A DNA stretch of 26,265 nucleotides from an uncultured Bacteroidota bacterium (GTDB taxonomy: Bacteria > Bacteroidota > Bacteroidia > Flavobacteriales > UA16), in the NCBI GenBank assembly GCA_902578505.1, contig CACHDD010000010.1, positions 1-26,265 of the forward strand, written 5' to 3'. The translations under genes were made by a program, and so were the position numbers. This document shows, in pieces, positions 16,610-24,929 of the stretch. The number at the start of each line of letters is the position of its first letter. The stretch's first letter is position 1. The notes beneath the pieces were generated by a model. That model saw only the letters and a program-made list of their open reading frames with translations. It was not told where the DNA came from and did not search any database.

Positions 16610-18678
16610 TAGTTTAATTCATTTACATCCGGAAGAAAACTAAATCTAGAACTATAGCGAAGCATCTGGTCTGTGAAATTATCAGGATAAGACACTATAA
16701 CTGAAGTAATTTCTCCACTTTCTACTCTTTCAATAGACATCTCTGGATTAATAAATCCGCCGTATGGAGCAATACCTAAAGCTTCTGATCTATCTAGAAC
16801 TTCTTGGTGGATTGCTGAATCAACCTTAACACCATAACCTTCTACTAGATTTTTAGCTGCCTCGTAATCTCCTTGGGATTTGATTCTTTGAACCTCTCTT
16901 AATAATTCGCCAAAAAGCTCACGCAAACGCTTGTAATTCGTAATATCAACATAAGTTTTTCCATCACGAACATATTTTCTAATTACATCCTCTGACTTAC
17001 CTTTTTCATAACACCAGTTACTAACCCAAGCTCTATTTCTCATATGAGATTCTTCAATATCATCTCCTAATTCTAGTCTACGAAGTTGAGTCAACATTCC
17101 ATTTCTAATATAGCTATCGTATTCTGCTCTTCCAACTTCAATAGTTTTCATAAGCTCTAATTCAACTAGCTTTTCATCTAATAAAAAGTATAGAGCAACA
17201 AGATCTGCTCTTCCTTCTTCAAGTGTTGAACTGTACTCCTTAATTGTTTCTTTTGGAGTATCAACTCCTTCTTCTAGCTTTCCTGAAGCGTGTCCAATTA
17301 CTTCGTGCATAGCTGTGTGTAATTTTCCAGCTAGAGTGCCGTGAGCATTTACTCTCATCATTTCAACTTTATCGTGAGCAAATTCTGTAAGCATACCACC
17401 ACCTGAAGCTTTATCATATGCACCAACAATATTGCCAAGGCTTACTGACTTAGAACCGTGAACTTGCCTAATCCAGTTTGAATTAGGAAGATTCACTCCT
17501 ATTGGAGTAGAAGGAGACGCATCTCCTGCCTCACCTGCTACGTTTACAACGTTATATGTAATTCCAACTACTTCTTCCTTCTTATGCTCTTCCATAAATG
17601 GCATATGATCCTCAAACCATTGAGCATTTTGCATTAGAGTTTGCATTCTAGCACTAGCATCGAAATCTTTAATCTCAACAATAGTCTCGTATGAACCAGT
17701 GTATCCTAGTGGATCATTGTATACCTCTATAAATCCATTGATGTAATCAACATCGCCCTCTGTGTCTTGTACCCAATTAATGTTGTATAAACTCCACTTT
17801 TCTAAATCACCTGTCTCATAGTAATCAATTAGGTGAGCAAGTGCAATGCTTTGCTTTTCATTTTCAGTGTAGTTCTGCGCTTCGTTCAGCCATTTTACAA
17901 TTTCTACTATTGCGTCATTGTAAAGGCCTCCAACTTTGTAAACCTCCTCAACTATTTCACCTTCGGCTGTTTTAACTAATCTAGAATTAAGGCCATATTC
18001 CACTGGACTCCTATCTCCTTCAACCTTAATTGAAGCGAAATAATCTACTGCTTCTTCAGTAGATACTCCAGGTCCATAAAAGTTTACAGCTGAACTTTCT
18101 ACCAATCCTAATGAACCATCTTGTTCCACTTTTTTAGATTCGACAGCTGGATCAAAAATTACTTTACGTATTTCATTACTACATTTTGTTGAGGTTGATG
18201 CAAGAAGGTAATCAAAATACTCTTCGCCGAATTCAGGTAAATGCTTTTTGTTTGAATAATGATGATGTATGCCGTTTGAGAACCAAATTCTCTTTATGTA
18301 AGTTTCAAACCTATCCCAACCAACTGTGTTTCTATCTCCATCATATGATGTATAGATGTTTTCTAACATTCTACGAATTCGAAGGTTGTATCGGTTGTTT
18401 TGGTCATACATTATATCTCTACCACTTAAACCAGCCATATTTAGACAATACACCAAAGCTTGTTGGCGTTTGTTCAATTTCTCCCATCCTGGGATTTTGT
18501 ATCTAACAATCTTTAAATCTGCAAATTGTTCCGTTTGCCAAACAAAGCCATCTTCATCTGGCTCGCTTGCACCAACATTTGTTGATTCTAATGTTTTAAA
18601 ATCCTGTAATTTTGATTCACATCCAACAACTACAAACAACGAAAAAAACGCTACAAGGGTATATTGACTTATTGTCAT
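16609..18678 (-). CDS. Lipoprotein metallopeptidase of the dipeptidyl-peptidase III family (M49)
   Basis: A zinc peptidase that removes dipeptides from the N-terminus of oligopeptides. The 689-residue protein has the M49 zinc motif HEVIGH (His458, Glu459, His463), here spaced HExxGH rather than HExxH, and the third-ligand block LEEGRADLVALYF with Glu488. The usual block is EECRAE, so Cys-to-Gly and Glu-to-Asp changes are visible. The conserved lid/active-site region includes GVNLPNSNWIRQVHGSKSVS (394-413). The N-terminus MTISQYTLVAFFSLFVVVGC ends in a lipobox, predicting lipidation at Cys20 and attachment to the inner or outer membrane. This contrasts with cytosolic eukaryotic DPP III. The size matches bacterial homologues. 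It is coupled by a one-base overlap to the T9SS protein downstream. Confidence 0.93.
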   Translation of the reverse strand: MTISQYTLVAFFSLFVVVGCESKLQDFKTLESTNVGASEPDEDGFVWQTEQFADLKIVRYKIPGWEKLNKRQQALVYCLNMAGLSGRDIMYDQNNRYNLRIRRMLENIYTSYDGDRNTVGWDRFETYIKRIWFSNGIHHHYSNKKHLPEFGEEYFDYLLASTSTKCSNEIRKVIFDPAVESKKVEQDGSLGLVESSAVNFYGPGVSTEEAVDYFASIKVEGDRSPVEYGLNSRLVKTAEGEIVEEVYKVGGLYNDAIVEIVKWLNEAQNYTENEKQSIALAHLIDYYETGDLEKWSLYNINWVQDTEGDVDYINGFIEVYNDPLGYTGSYETIVEIKDFDASARMQTLMQNAQWFEDHMPFMEEHKKEEVVGITYNVVNVAGEAGDASPSTPIGVNLPNSNWIRQVHGSKSVSLGNIVGAYDKASGGGMLTEFAHDKVEMMRVNAHGTLAGKLHTAMHEVIGHASGKLEEGVDTPKETIKEYSSTLEEGRADLVALYFLLDEKLVELELMKTIEVGRAEYDSYIRNGMLTQLRRLELGDDIEESHMRNRAWVSNWCYEKGKSEDVIRKYVRDGKTYVDITNYKRLRELFGELLREVQRIKSQGDYEAAKNLVEGYGVKVDSAIHQEVLDRSEALGIAPYGGFINPEMSIERVESGEITSVIVSYPDNFTDQMLRYSSRFSFLPDVNELN

Positions 18679-18723
18679 GGAAAACGTGTAATATGTTTAA
18701 TAATAGTCTGCAATTTACAGGAG

Positions 18724-18731
18724 TATCTTTG
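18724..18731 (+). promoter_or_regulatory. Candidate -7 box in front of the LptF-type gene
   Basis: TATCTTTG is an exact match to the Bacteroidota TAnnTTTG consensus, in the 81-base divergent gap between the M49 lipoprotein and the LptF-like gene. It lies 28 bases before the inferred TTG start, leaving a leader of about 20-25 bases. No clear TTG -33 box is seen at the right spacing. Toward the M49 gene only TAAATTGC (revcomp, near 18711-18718) is suggestive. Confidence 0.45.
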
Positions 18732-18759
18732 AGCTTTACAAAAAGAAAACATTAAAATA

Positions 18760-20145
18760 TTGCTTAAGATCTCTCAAATAATGCTCAAGTCTTTTCTAGG
18801 ACCATTTGCGATAACATTTCCTGTAGCATTGTTTGTTCTGGATATGCAAATTCTTTGGGTTTACGCAGATGATTTTATAGGAAAAGGTCTTGATACCTGG
18901 ATTATATTACAACTGATGTGGTACGCATCTGCCAGAATTGTTAATCAAGCACTTCCATTAGCAATTTTAGTTGCCAGTATTATGGCAATGGGTAATTTAT
19001 CAGAGAAAAATGAATTAACTGCTTTGCGTTCTGCTGGAATTCCATTGATGAGAATTTTAAAACCACTTGTGATTTTAATGATGTTTATATCATGTGGGGC
19101 ACTTTGGTTTTCTAGTAGCGCTTGGCCTTCAGCAAATTTAAAATTCAGAGCTCTTCTTTATTCAGTAACAAAACAAAGACCTGCACTTAACATTAAGCCT
19201 GGAATCTTTTATACTGGTATTGAAGGATTTTCAATTAGAGTTGAGAACAAAGAGATTGATGGTACTTTAAACAATATTCTTATATATGATCATAGAGATC
19301 CTGAAAGACAAGCTTCACTAGTTATCAAAGCAGAATCAGGAAAAATGTATCATGATGAGAACAGAGATGAGCTCGTAATTGAATTAAATAATGGACATAG
19401 TTATGAAGATCAAAAAGAGAAAAAATTAAAGAGAAAAGAACGTCTTCATCCTCACGTGATGTCGTCGTTTGAACACCAGATTTTAAGGATAAACCTTAGG
19501 TCTTTAAAATTTGATTTAGCTGATGAAAATCTGTTTAGGAAGTCATACGAAATGATGTCATTACCAAATCTAAAAAAAGCTATCGACTCTCTTCAATTAC
19601 AGTCAGACAACATAAGAAAAGAGTTAGTTGAGTATGGGATTAATTCAATAACACCTTTTAAAAACAAATTGTTTATCAACAAGAAAGATAGTGGTAGTTT
19701 TCAAGAATGGTTCTCGACACTTTCAAAGCAGGATAGAAATACGATAATTGCTTCAAGCAAACAGATTACAAGAAACCAAGCAAGAAGCATTGAGAATTAT
19801 ATTGATAAGATACAGGGGAAGATTTTAAGAAGAGATAGACACACAATCGAATGGCACAGAAAATTTATTTTGGCTATAAGTTGTTTAGTTTTATTCTTTG
19901 TAGGTGCACCTTTAGGAGCACTAATTAAAAAAGGTGGAATAGGGCTACCTATAGTATTTGCAATTTCAATTTTCCTTTTTTACTATATAGTATCTATGGT
20001 TGGAGAAGAAATGGTAAAAACCGGTACATTATTGCCAAGTTTAGGCATGTGGTTTAGCACAATTATTTTAATTCCAATAGCAAGCTTTTTAACATATTTG
20101 GCTATAAAAGGTGGAGGTAGATATATTTTCACTAAAGCTAATTAA
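18760..20145 (+). CDS. LptF/LptG (YjgP/YjgQ) family lipopolysaccharide-export permease
   Basis: An inner-membrane permease of the Lpt ABC system that moves lipopolysaccharide from the inner membrane to the periplasmic bridge. The 461-residue protein has three N-terminal membrane helices (about 13-33, 46-75, 100-120), a long periplasmic domain of jelly-roll type (about 125-355) and three C-terminal helices (about 368-455). Family landmarks are LKSFLGPFAITF (9-20), DDFIGKGLD (37-45) and SEKNELTALRSAGIPLMRIL (81-100), the latter being the LptB coupling-helix region. The TTG at 18760 is preferred over the ATG at 18781, because homologues normally begin about seven residues before the L-K-S-F-L-G-P-F block. 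LptB, LptA and LptC are not in the window. The glycosyltransferase follows after one base. Confidence 0.93.
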   Translation: MLKISQIMLKSFLGPFAITFPVALFVLDMQILWVYADDFIGKGLDTWIILQLMWYASARIVNQALPLAILVASIMAMGNLSEKNELTALRSAGIPLMRILKPLVILMMFISCGALWFSSSAWPSANLKFRALLYSVTKQRPALNIKPGIFYTGIEGFSIRVENKEIDGTLNNILIYDHRDPERQASLVIKAESGKMYHDENRDELVIELNNGHSYEDQKEKKLKRKERLHPHVMSSFEHQILRINLRSLKFDLADENLFRKSYEMMSLPNLKKAIDSLQLQSDNIRKELVEYGINSITPFKNKLFINKKDSGSFQEWFSTLSKQDRNTIIASSKQITRNQARSIENYIDKIQGKILRRDRHTIEWHRKFILAISCLVLFFVGAPLGALIKKGGIGLPIVFAISIFLFYYIVSMVGEEMVKTGTLLPSLGMWFSTIILIPIASFLTYLAIKGGGRYIFTKAN

Positions 20146-20146
20146 G

Positions 20147-21307
20147 ATGAGAATACTTCAGATTTGTCCTAAGCCTCCTAATCCTCGTATTGACGGTGGA
20201 TGCATTGCAATGGATGCAATAAATAAAGGACTTAAATCTGAAGGCAACAGAGTGAGAACTATTGCAATGTCAACTTCTAAGCACCCAAACATTGAAGGTG
20301 CAAATGAAGGTGATTACAGCCATGTAGAAATTGACACAATACTAAATCCAATTAGCGCTCTTTTAAGTCTATTAGCAAACAAAAGCTATAATATCGCAAG
20401 GTTTAGCAGTCGAAATGTTGAAGCTGAAATATCTAAAGCTTTAAAATCAGAATTTTTTGACGCTATAATTTTAGAGTCGCTCTACTCTTGCTCATATATT
20501 GATCTTGTTAGATCAATATCCAAAGCCAAAGTCTACCTCAGAGCTCACAACATTGAACATAAAATTTGGTCTGAACTTTCAGAAAACACCTCAAACCCAA
20601 TTAAAAAATGGTATCTGCAAAAGTTGAGCACTCAATTGAAGAATTTCGAAATTGAAGTAATTGGCAAAGTTGATGGTATTATAACAATAACTAAGAATGA
20701 CTCCATCTGGTTTAAGAGTATGTGTAAAACACCTACTACGATAGTTCCATTTGGCATAAACGTGACTGGTGAATTTGTGAAAAAACCCTATAATCGCGTC
20801 TTTCACTTTGGATCAATGGATTGGAAGCCAAACATTGAAGGGGTTAATTGGTTGGTTAAGGAGGTTTGGCCTAAGGTGAGAGAGGAAAACAACGAAGCCC
20901 AACTAATATTAGCCGGAAGAAACATGCCATCACATATTATTTCAAATTTTGAATTGGGCATTGAGGTTGTTGGAGAAGTCTCTAGCTCAGACGAATTCTT
21001 AAACAGTGGAGGAATTGCAACTGTTCCAATTTTAAGTGGTAGTGGCATGAGGGTGAAGGCGATAGAAGCAATGTCAAAAGGCCTCCCAGTGGTAGGAACA
21101 AGCTTAGGATTGACAGGTATAGGAGCAGTGAACAATGAAAATTCAATAATTGCAGATAGCCCAAATGATTTTGCTATAGCCATTATTCAACTCTTAAATT
21201 CTGAAGAAAAGGCAAACGAAATTGCACAATCTGGATTTCATCACATAGAGAAAAACTTTTCCAACAAAATCATTTTCAGCGAATTAAATAATTTCTTAAA
21301 TCATTAA
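20147..21307 (+). CDS. GT-B fold glycosyltransferase (family 4-like)
   Basis: A 386-residue cytoplasmic glycosyltransferase with two Rossmann-like domains. The N-terminal domain opens MRILQICPKPPNPRIDGGC and holds YLRAHNIEHKIW (130-141), a pattern common in GT4 acceptor domains. The C-terminal nucleotide-sugar domain has HFGSMDWKPNIEGVNWL (220-236), a linker, and SGSGMRVKAIEAMSKGLPVV (297-316) with the conserved Glu307 of E-x7-E type enzymes. I start it at the ATG at 20147, one base after the LptF stop; a GTG at 20111 would extend it 12 codons back into the LptF gene and spoil the typical N-terminus. Its place behind an LPS exporter suggests a role in lipopolysaccharide or capsule sugar transfer, but donor and acceptor cannot be read. 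Confidence 0.88.
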   Translation: MRILQICPKPPNPRIDGGCIAMDAINKGLKSEGNRVRTIAMSTSKHPNIEGANEGDYSHVEIDTILNPISALLSLLANKSYNIARFSSRNVEAEISKALKSEFFDAIILESLYSCSYIDLVRSISKAKVYLRAHNIEHKIWSELSENTSNPIKKWYLQKLSTQLKNFEIEVIGKVDGIITITKNDSIWFKSMCKTPTTIVPFGINVTGEFVKKPYNRVFHFGSMDWKPNIEGVNWLVKEVWPKVREENNEAQLILAGRNMPSHIISNFELGIEVVGEVSSSDEFLNSGGIATVPILSGSGMRVKAIEAMSKGLPVVGTSLGLTGIGAVNNENSIIADSPNDFAIAIIQLLNSEEKANEIAQSGFHHIEKNFSNKIIFSELNNFLNH

Positions 21308-21333
21308 ATCTAATTTCATTTTTATATTGCACT

Positions 21334-22314
21334 ATGGACTCAATTGAATTTAATCTAGAAGCTGGAATTCCCACACTTGATTTAAGAAGGTATACTGAAG
21401 GGTCGGAAGAGGATAGAAAATCTTTCGCTGAAGAACTTGGAGCGGCGTATAGGCAGATTGGGTTCGCAGCAATAAGTGGCCACGGAGTGAGCGAAGAGCT
21501 TATTACAAGCATGTATAGTGAGGTTAAGAACTTCTTCTCTCTTCCAACAGAGACTAAGCTTAAATACAGTAATCAAGACGGAAATAATCAGAGGGGATTT
21601 GTGAAGTTTGGGCAAGAGCATGCAAAGGGAAATGAGCATGCCGATTTGAAAGAGTTTTGGCAAGTAGGACAAACAAACATTCCAGCAGATGCAGACCTCA
21701 CGCATTACCCACCTAACGTAATTACTGAAGAATTTCCGGAATTTTCTGTGAGGTCTGACGAATTATACAAGAGCCTTGAAGAAGTTGGACTTATTGTACT
21801 TGAAGCAATTGCTATGCATTTAGATCTTCCACTAGATTATTTTAGAACAAGAACTGAAGGAGGAAATAGCATTTTGAGAGCGATCCACTACCCTCCTATT
21901 AGAAATGAACCTCAATCATCAGTGCGTTCGGCTGAACATGAGGACATTAATCTGATTACACTTTTAATTGGAGCATCGGCTTCTGGATTAGAAGTAATGG
22001 GACTAGATGGAAATTGGAATAAGGTTACTGCTGATTCTGAGCACATTGTAATGAATTGTGGAGACATGCTCCAAAGACTAACTAATCATCAGTTAAAGTC
22101 TACAACTCATAGAGTAGTAAATCCTCCTAAAGAGCTTTGGCATACTCCAAGATTTAGCATTCCATTTTTCTGCCATCCGAAACCAGATATGAATTTGGAC
22201 GCTTTACCACAATGTGTGCCCACAGAAGAAAGCCCCAAAGACCCTCCAATTACAGCAGGTGAATATTTAAATGAAAGACTCGCCGAAATAGGCTTAAAAA
22301 AAGAGAACAAGTAA
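21334..22314 (+). CDS. 2-oxoglutarate/Fe(II) oxygenase of the isopenicillin N synthase family
   Basis: A 326-residue non-haem iron oxygenase. The N-terminal region carries the family's GFAAISGHGVSEELI block (43-57). The double-stranded beta-helix supplies the iron triad His202-x-Asp204 (EHEDINLITLLIG) and His259 (STTHRVVNPP), and the co-substrate Arg-x-Ser motif at 273-275 (RFSIPFFCHP). RGFVKFGQEHAKG (87-99) is also typical of bacterial IPNS-like proteins. Such enzymes hydroxylate or desaturate small molecules using 2-oxoglutarate and oxygen. The name does not mean this one makes penicillin, and no peptide synthetase is near. The gene stands 26 bases after the glycosyltransferase and 22 before the lipoprotein gene. 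The substrate is unknown. Confidence 0.9.
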   Translation: MDSIEFNLEAGIPTLDLRRYTEGSEEDRKSFAEELGAAYRQIGFAAISGHGVSEELITSMYSEVKNFFSLPTETKLKYSNQDGNNQRGFVKFGQEHAKGNEHADLKEFWQVGQTNIPADADLTHYPPNVITEEFPEFSVRSDELYKSLEEVGLIVLEAIAMHLDLPLDYFRTRTEGGNSILRAIHYPPIRNEPQSSVRSAEHEDINLITLLIGASASGLEVMGLDGNWNKVTADSEHIVMNCGDMLQRLTNHQLKSTTHRVVNPPKELWHTPRFSIPFFCHPKPDMNLDALPQCVPTEESPKDPPITAGEYLNERLAEIGLKKENK

Positions 22315-22324
22315 GGTCTGTATG

Positions 22325-22332
22325 TATCTTCG
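22325..22332 (+). promoter_or_regulatory. Candidate -7 box in front of the lipoprotein/arginine-enzyme operon
   Basis: TATCTTCG differs from the TAnnTTTG consensus in one position and is followed by C, as is common in Flavobacteriales promoters. It sits in the 22-base gap after the oxygenase gene and four bases before the ATG at 22337, so transcripts would be leaderless or nearly so. If real, the four genes from 22337 to argS form a separate transcription unit. Confidence 0.45.
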
Positions 22333-22336
22333 CGAC

Positions 22337-23071
22337 ATGAAGATGCGCTATTCAATTTTTACTCTAGTTTTTTTAGTAATCACACTATTTAGTTGTAGTA
22401 GTGATAACAGTAATGTTGAAAGTTCTGGAACTGATAACAACAACTCGGCAGTTGTCGGTTTTGATTGGGAAAATGACCCTCTTGCTGTAAACTTAACTGA
22501 CGATCTAATTTCTTCTATGGATAAGTTAGATCTAGACACTATTAGCGCGCATATCTATAATTACTTCCATCTTCAACAAACTGGAGATTCAGCTGAATAT
22601 GTTAAGCATTTTGACTACTACCCTTCAATGTTTGATGAAGACACTATGAAGAATGCATATTTAGAGGCGACGATTAAGTGGTGGAATATGGGATATAGAA
22701 ATGTCTTTGAAAAGATCGACATTAATTATGCTAGCGATTGGACTATTGAAGAAGACCAAAGAGTAGCCCTCATTGGATTCGACATGCTGTTCAAAACCGA
22801 ATTCACAAAAGAATACCCATCTGATCCTAAGAGGTTAGTTGAAACTCTTCAAAGGCAAATGCCCAAAGCCGATATTGAATACGTAGAGGGAGAACATATC
22901 AAAAGCATTGTAGCCAAAGACTCTAAAGGTCTTTTCGTTTATTGCCCCCTAGATAAATACGATTTCGCGTTTATTTCAGAAGAGGAAGGAAAACGCAACG
23001 CAATGGATTCAATTATGTTGAGAGAGACAAGATTGAATCTTCTACGCGATAAAAGAGAAGCGCTCAAATAA
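22337..23071 (+). CDS. Hypothetical lipoprotein
   Basis: A 244-residue protein I cannot assign to a named family. The N-terminus MKMRYSIFTLVFLVITLFSC has a positively charged start, a hydrophobic core and a lipobox ending at Cys20. It is followed by a Ser/Asn/Asp-rich linker (about 21-45) as in exported lipoproteins. The globular part (about 48-235) is mixed alpha/beta and rich in aromatic residues (DYYPSMFDEDTMKNAYLE, ATIKWWNMGYRNVFEKID), vaguely like NTF2-like domains, which is a guess. The C-terminus is a charged helix. An ATG at 22322 would add five residues but overlaps the likely promoter box; ATGs at 22337 and 22343 are better starts. Its stop shares one base with the next ATG (TAATG), coupling it to the arginine-type enzymes. 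Confidence 0.75.
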   Translation: MKMRYSIFTLVFLVITLFSCSSDNSNVESSGTDNNNSAVVGFDWENDPLAVNLTDDLISSMDKLDLDTISAHIYNYFHLQQTGDSAEYVKHFDYYPSMFDEDTMKNAYLEATIKWWNMGYRNVFEKIDINYASDWTIEEDQRVALIGFDMLFKTEFTKEYPSDPKRLVETLQRQMPKADIEYVEGEHIKSIVAKDSKGLFVYCPLDKYDFAFISEEEGKRNAMDSIMLRETRLNLLRDKREALK

Positions 23072-23988
23072 TGGGAATCACAAGTTGCTACGTTAATGAC
23101 GAGCACTCAAAGCTCATGTCTGTAGTTGTGGGTATTGGCGACTCTTGGGGGCCAATCCCTTCAGCTGAAGATGCTGTTGATCCCAAATCTAGAGAACACA
23201 TTTTAGCTGGAACATATCCTAATGAAGCTGATGTTTGTCTTGAACTAGAAAAAATAGTTAGAGTGCTAGAAAATGAAGGAGTAATCGTGTATCGCCCACA
23301 AATAGTGGAAGGACTAAATCAAGTTTTTGCAAGAGATGTAGGAGTAGTTATTGAGGATAAACTTGTTAGAGCATCTATGATTGATGACAGAGCACCTGAA
23401 TGGAATGGAATTACTCCTATTTTTTCAAGTCTTGATAAAAAAAATATACTACTCCCTCCTGAAGGTGTAAGAGTTGAAGGCGGAGACGTGATGCCTATGG
23501 GTAGTGAGATTTGGGTTGGCATAGGAGACTCAGAAGACTTCGACAAGTTCAGAACTGCAAGGACCAACGAAGAAGCAATTAGCTGGCTTAAAAAGAAATT
23601 TCCTTCTAAAACCATTAGGTCCTTTGCACTTTCAAAATCTGACACAGATCCAAGGCTTAATGCACTACACCTAGATTGCTGCTTGAGTCCACTAGGTTTG
23701 GGACACGCTATATTCCACCCTGAAGGAATGAAAAACAAAAGAGACAGGGAATTTATTCGTAAAACATATTCTGGCAAAATAATTGAGGTTGATGCAGAAT
23801 CGATGTATCACATGCATTGCAATCTTTTTAGTATAAGCCCTACAACTGTAATCAGCGGAGAAGGGTTTGATAGAGTAAATGCTCAATTGAGAGATTGGGG
23901 ATATCGAGTTATTGAAACTCCAATGAATGAAACTTCAAAAATGGAGGGCCTTATTCGTTGTGTAACACTACCAATTCAAAGATCATAA
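23071..23988 (+). CDS. Amidinotransferase/arginine deiminase-fold enzyme (DDAH/ADI-like)
   Basis: A 305-residue cytoplasmic enzyme of the guanidino-group-modifying superfamily (arginine deiminase, dimethylarginine dimethylaminohydrolase, glycine amidinotransferase). The expected catalytic set is visible: the substrate-binding Asp89 in NQVFARDVGVV (84-94), VEGGDVMP with Glu136 and Asp139, the catalytic His200 in ALHLDCCLSPL (199-208), and the nucleophile Cys297 near the end in EGLIRCVTLPI. Another landmark is SREHILAGTYPNEADV (40-55). The likely chemistry is hydrolysis or transfer at the guanidinium of arginine or a derivative; whether the product is citrulline, ornithine or a transferred amidino group cannot be decided. 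It is sandwiched by one-base overlaps between the lipoprotein and a second superfamily member, followed by argS. Confidence 0.88.
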   Translation: MGITSCYVNDEHSKLMSVVVGIGDSWGPIPSAEDAVDPKSREHILAGTYPNEADVCLELEKIVRVLENEGVIVYRPQIVEGLNQVFARDVGVVIEDKLVRASMIDDRAPEWNGITPIFSSLDKKNILLPPEGVRVEGGDVMPMGSEIWVGIGDSEDFDKFRTARTNEEAISWLKKKFPSKTIRSFALSKSDTDPRLNALHLDCCLSPLGLGHAIFHPEGMKNKRDREFIRKTYSGKIIEVDAESMYHMHCNLFSISPTTVISGEGFDRVNAQLRDWGYRVIETPMNETSKMEGLIRCVTLPIQRS

Positions 23989-24929
23989 TGTCTCAAAGAA
24001 CCCCAAATATTCTTATGATTCGCCCAGCAGCCTTCAGAATGAACGAGGAAACTGCCGGTAACAACTACTACCAAAAAGTTTTAGATAACCTTAGCCCTGA
24101 GGATGTTATGGATAAAGCTATTGAGGAATTTGACAACATGGTAGAGACGCTGCGCAACGAGGGTATTAATGTTGTAGTATTCGAAGACAACCCAGAAACT
24201 GATACTCCAGATTGCCTATTCCCAAACAACTGGATAAGCTTCCACAGTAATTCTCGCGTAGGACTTTACCCCATGTACGCCCCAAACCGACGTGAAGAAC
24301 GCCGTGACGACGTAATTGTAGACCTTCAACACGTTCATGGATTTCAAATTGATGAAATTGTTGATTTTACAGAATTTGAAGAACATAATGTGTTTCTTGA
24401 AGGAACAGGAAGCATTGTACTTGATAGAATTAACCGAAAAGCCTACGCTGCATTAAGCCCCAGAACTGATAGAATTGCTTTCGAGCAATTTTGCAATGCA
24501 TTTAATTATGAAGGTGTCGTTTTTGAATCTATGCAAAATGTTGGAGATAAACGTGAGCAGATTTACCACACTAATGTTATGATGTGTTTAGGAAGCGGTT
24601 GGGCTACTGTTTGCCTTGATAGCATAGATCACCCAGAGGACACAGAACTCCTAAAATCTTCACTTGAAGATGATGGAATTGATGTAATTGATTTAAGCGA
24701 AGACCAAATCGCACATTTTGCGGGTAATATGCTTGAAGTTGGGTCGACACTAGACGAAAGGGCAAGAATTATCATGAGCGTATCCGCTTATAAAGCTCTA
24801 AACTCCACACAAAAAGAATCTCTAGAAAAATATGGTAAACTTGTACCTATCAATCTAGATGTTATTGAAGCTTGCGGAGGAGGGTCTGCAAGATGTATGA
24901 TGGCTGAAATCCACCTACCTAAATGCTAA
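23988..24929 (+). CDS. Second arginine deiminase-superfamily enzyme, CtlX-like (citrulline utilisation hydrolase type)
   Basis: A 313-residue member of the same pentein superfamily as its neighbour, but from another branch: N-terminal NILMIRPAAFRMNEETAGNN (7-26), LFPNNWISFHS (residues about 78-88), VFLEGTGSIVLDR, the His block YHTNVMMCLGSGWA, FAGNMLEV, and the C-terminal nucleophile region GGGSARCMMAEIHLP. These match the CtlX/arginine-deiminase-related group of Bacteroidota and Proteobacteria, thought to hydrolyse citrulline or a related ureido or guanidino compound. The start is ATG 23988, sharing one base with the previous stop. The last seven bases overlap argS. Two superfamily paralogues in tandem suggest successive steps on arginine. 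The precise substrate is inferred from family only. Confidence 0.87.
   Translation: MSQRTPNILMIRPAAFRMNEETAGNNYYQKVLDNLSPEDVMDKAIEEFDNMVETLRNEGINVVVFEDNPETDTPDCLFPNNWISFHSNSRVGLYPMYAPNRREERRDDVIVDLQHVHGFQIDEIVDFTEFEEHNVFLEGTGSIVLDRINRKAYAALSPRTDRIAFEQFCNAFNYEGVVFESMQNVGDKREQIYHTNVMMCLGSGWATVCLDSIDHPEDTELLKSSLEDDGIDVIDLSEDQIAHFAGNMLEVGSTLDERARIIMSVSAYKALNSTQKESLEKYGKLVPINLDVIEACGGGSARCMMAEIHLPKC

Noticed and set aside
20111..20146. Longer glycosyltransferase start at GTG 20111
   Set aside because: It would lie within the LptF gene; ATG 20147 gives the classic MRILQIC beginning one base after the LptF stop.
23319..23777. 152-codon minus-strand frame inside the ADI/DDAH-like gene
   Set aside because: Ser/Leu/Pro-rich composition typical of an antisense shadow; the plus-strand enzyme has all catalytic residues.
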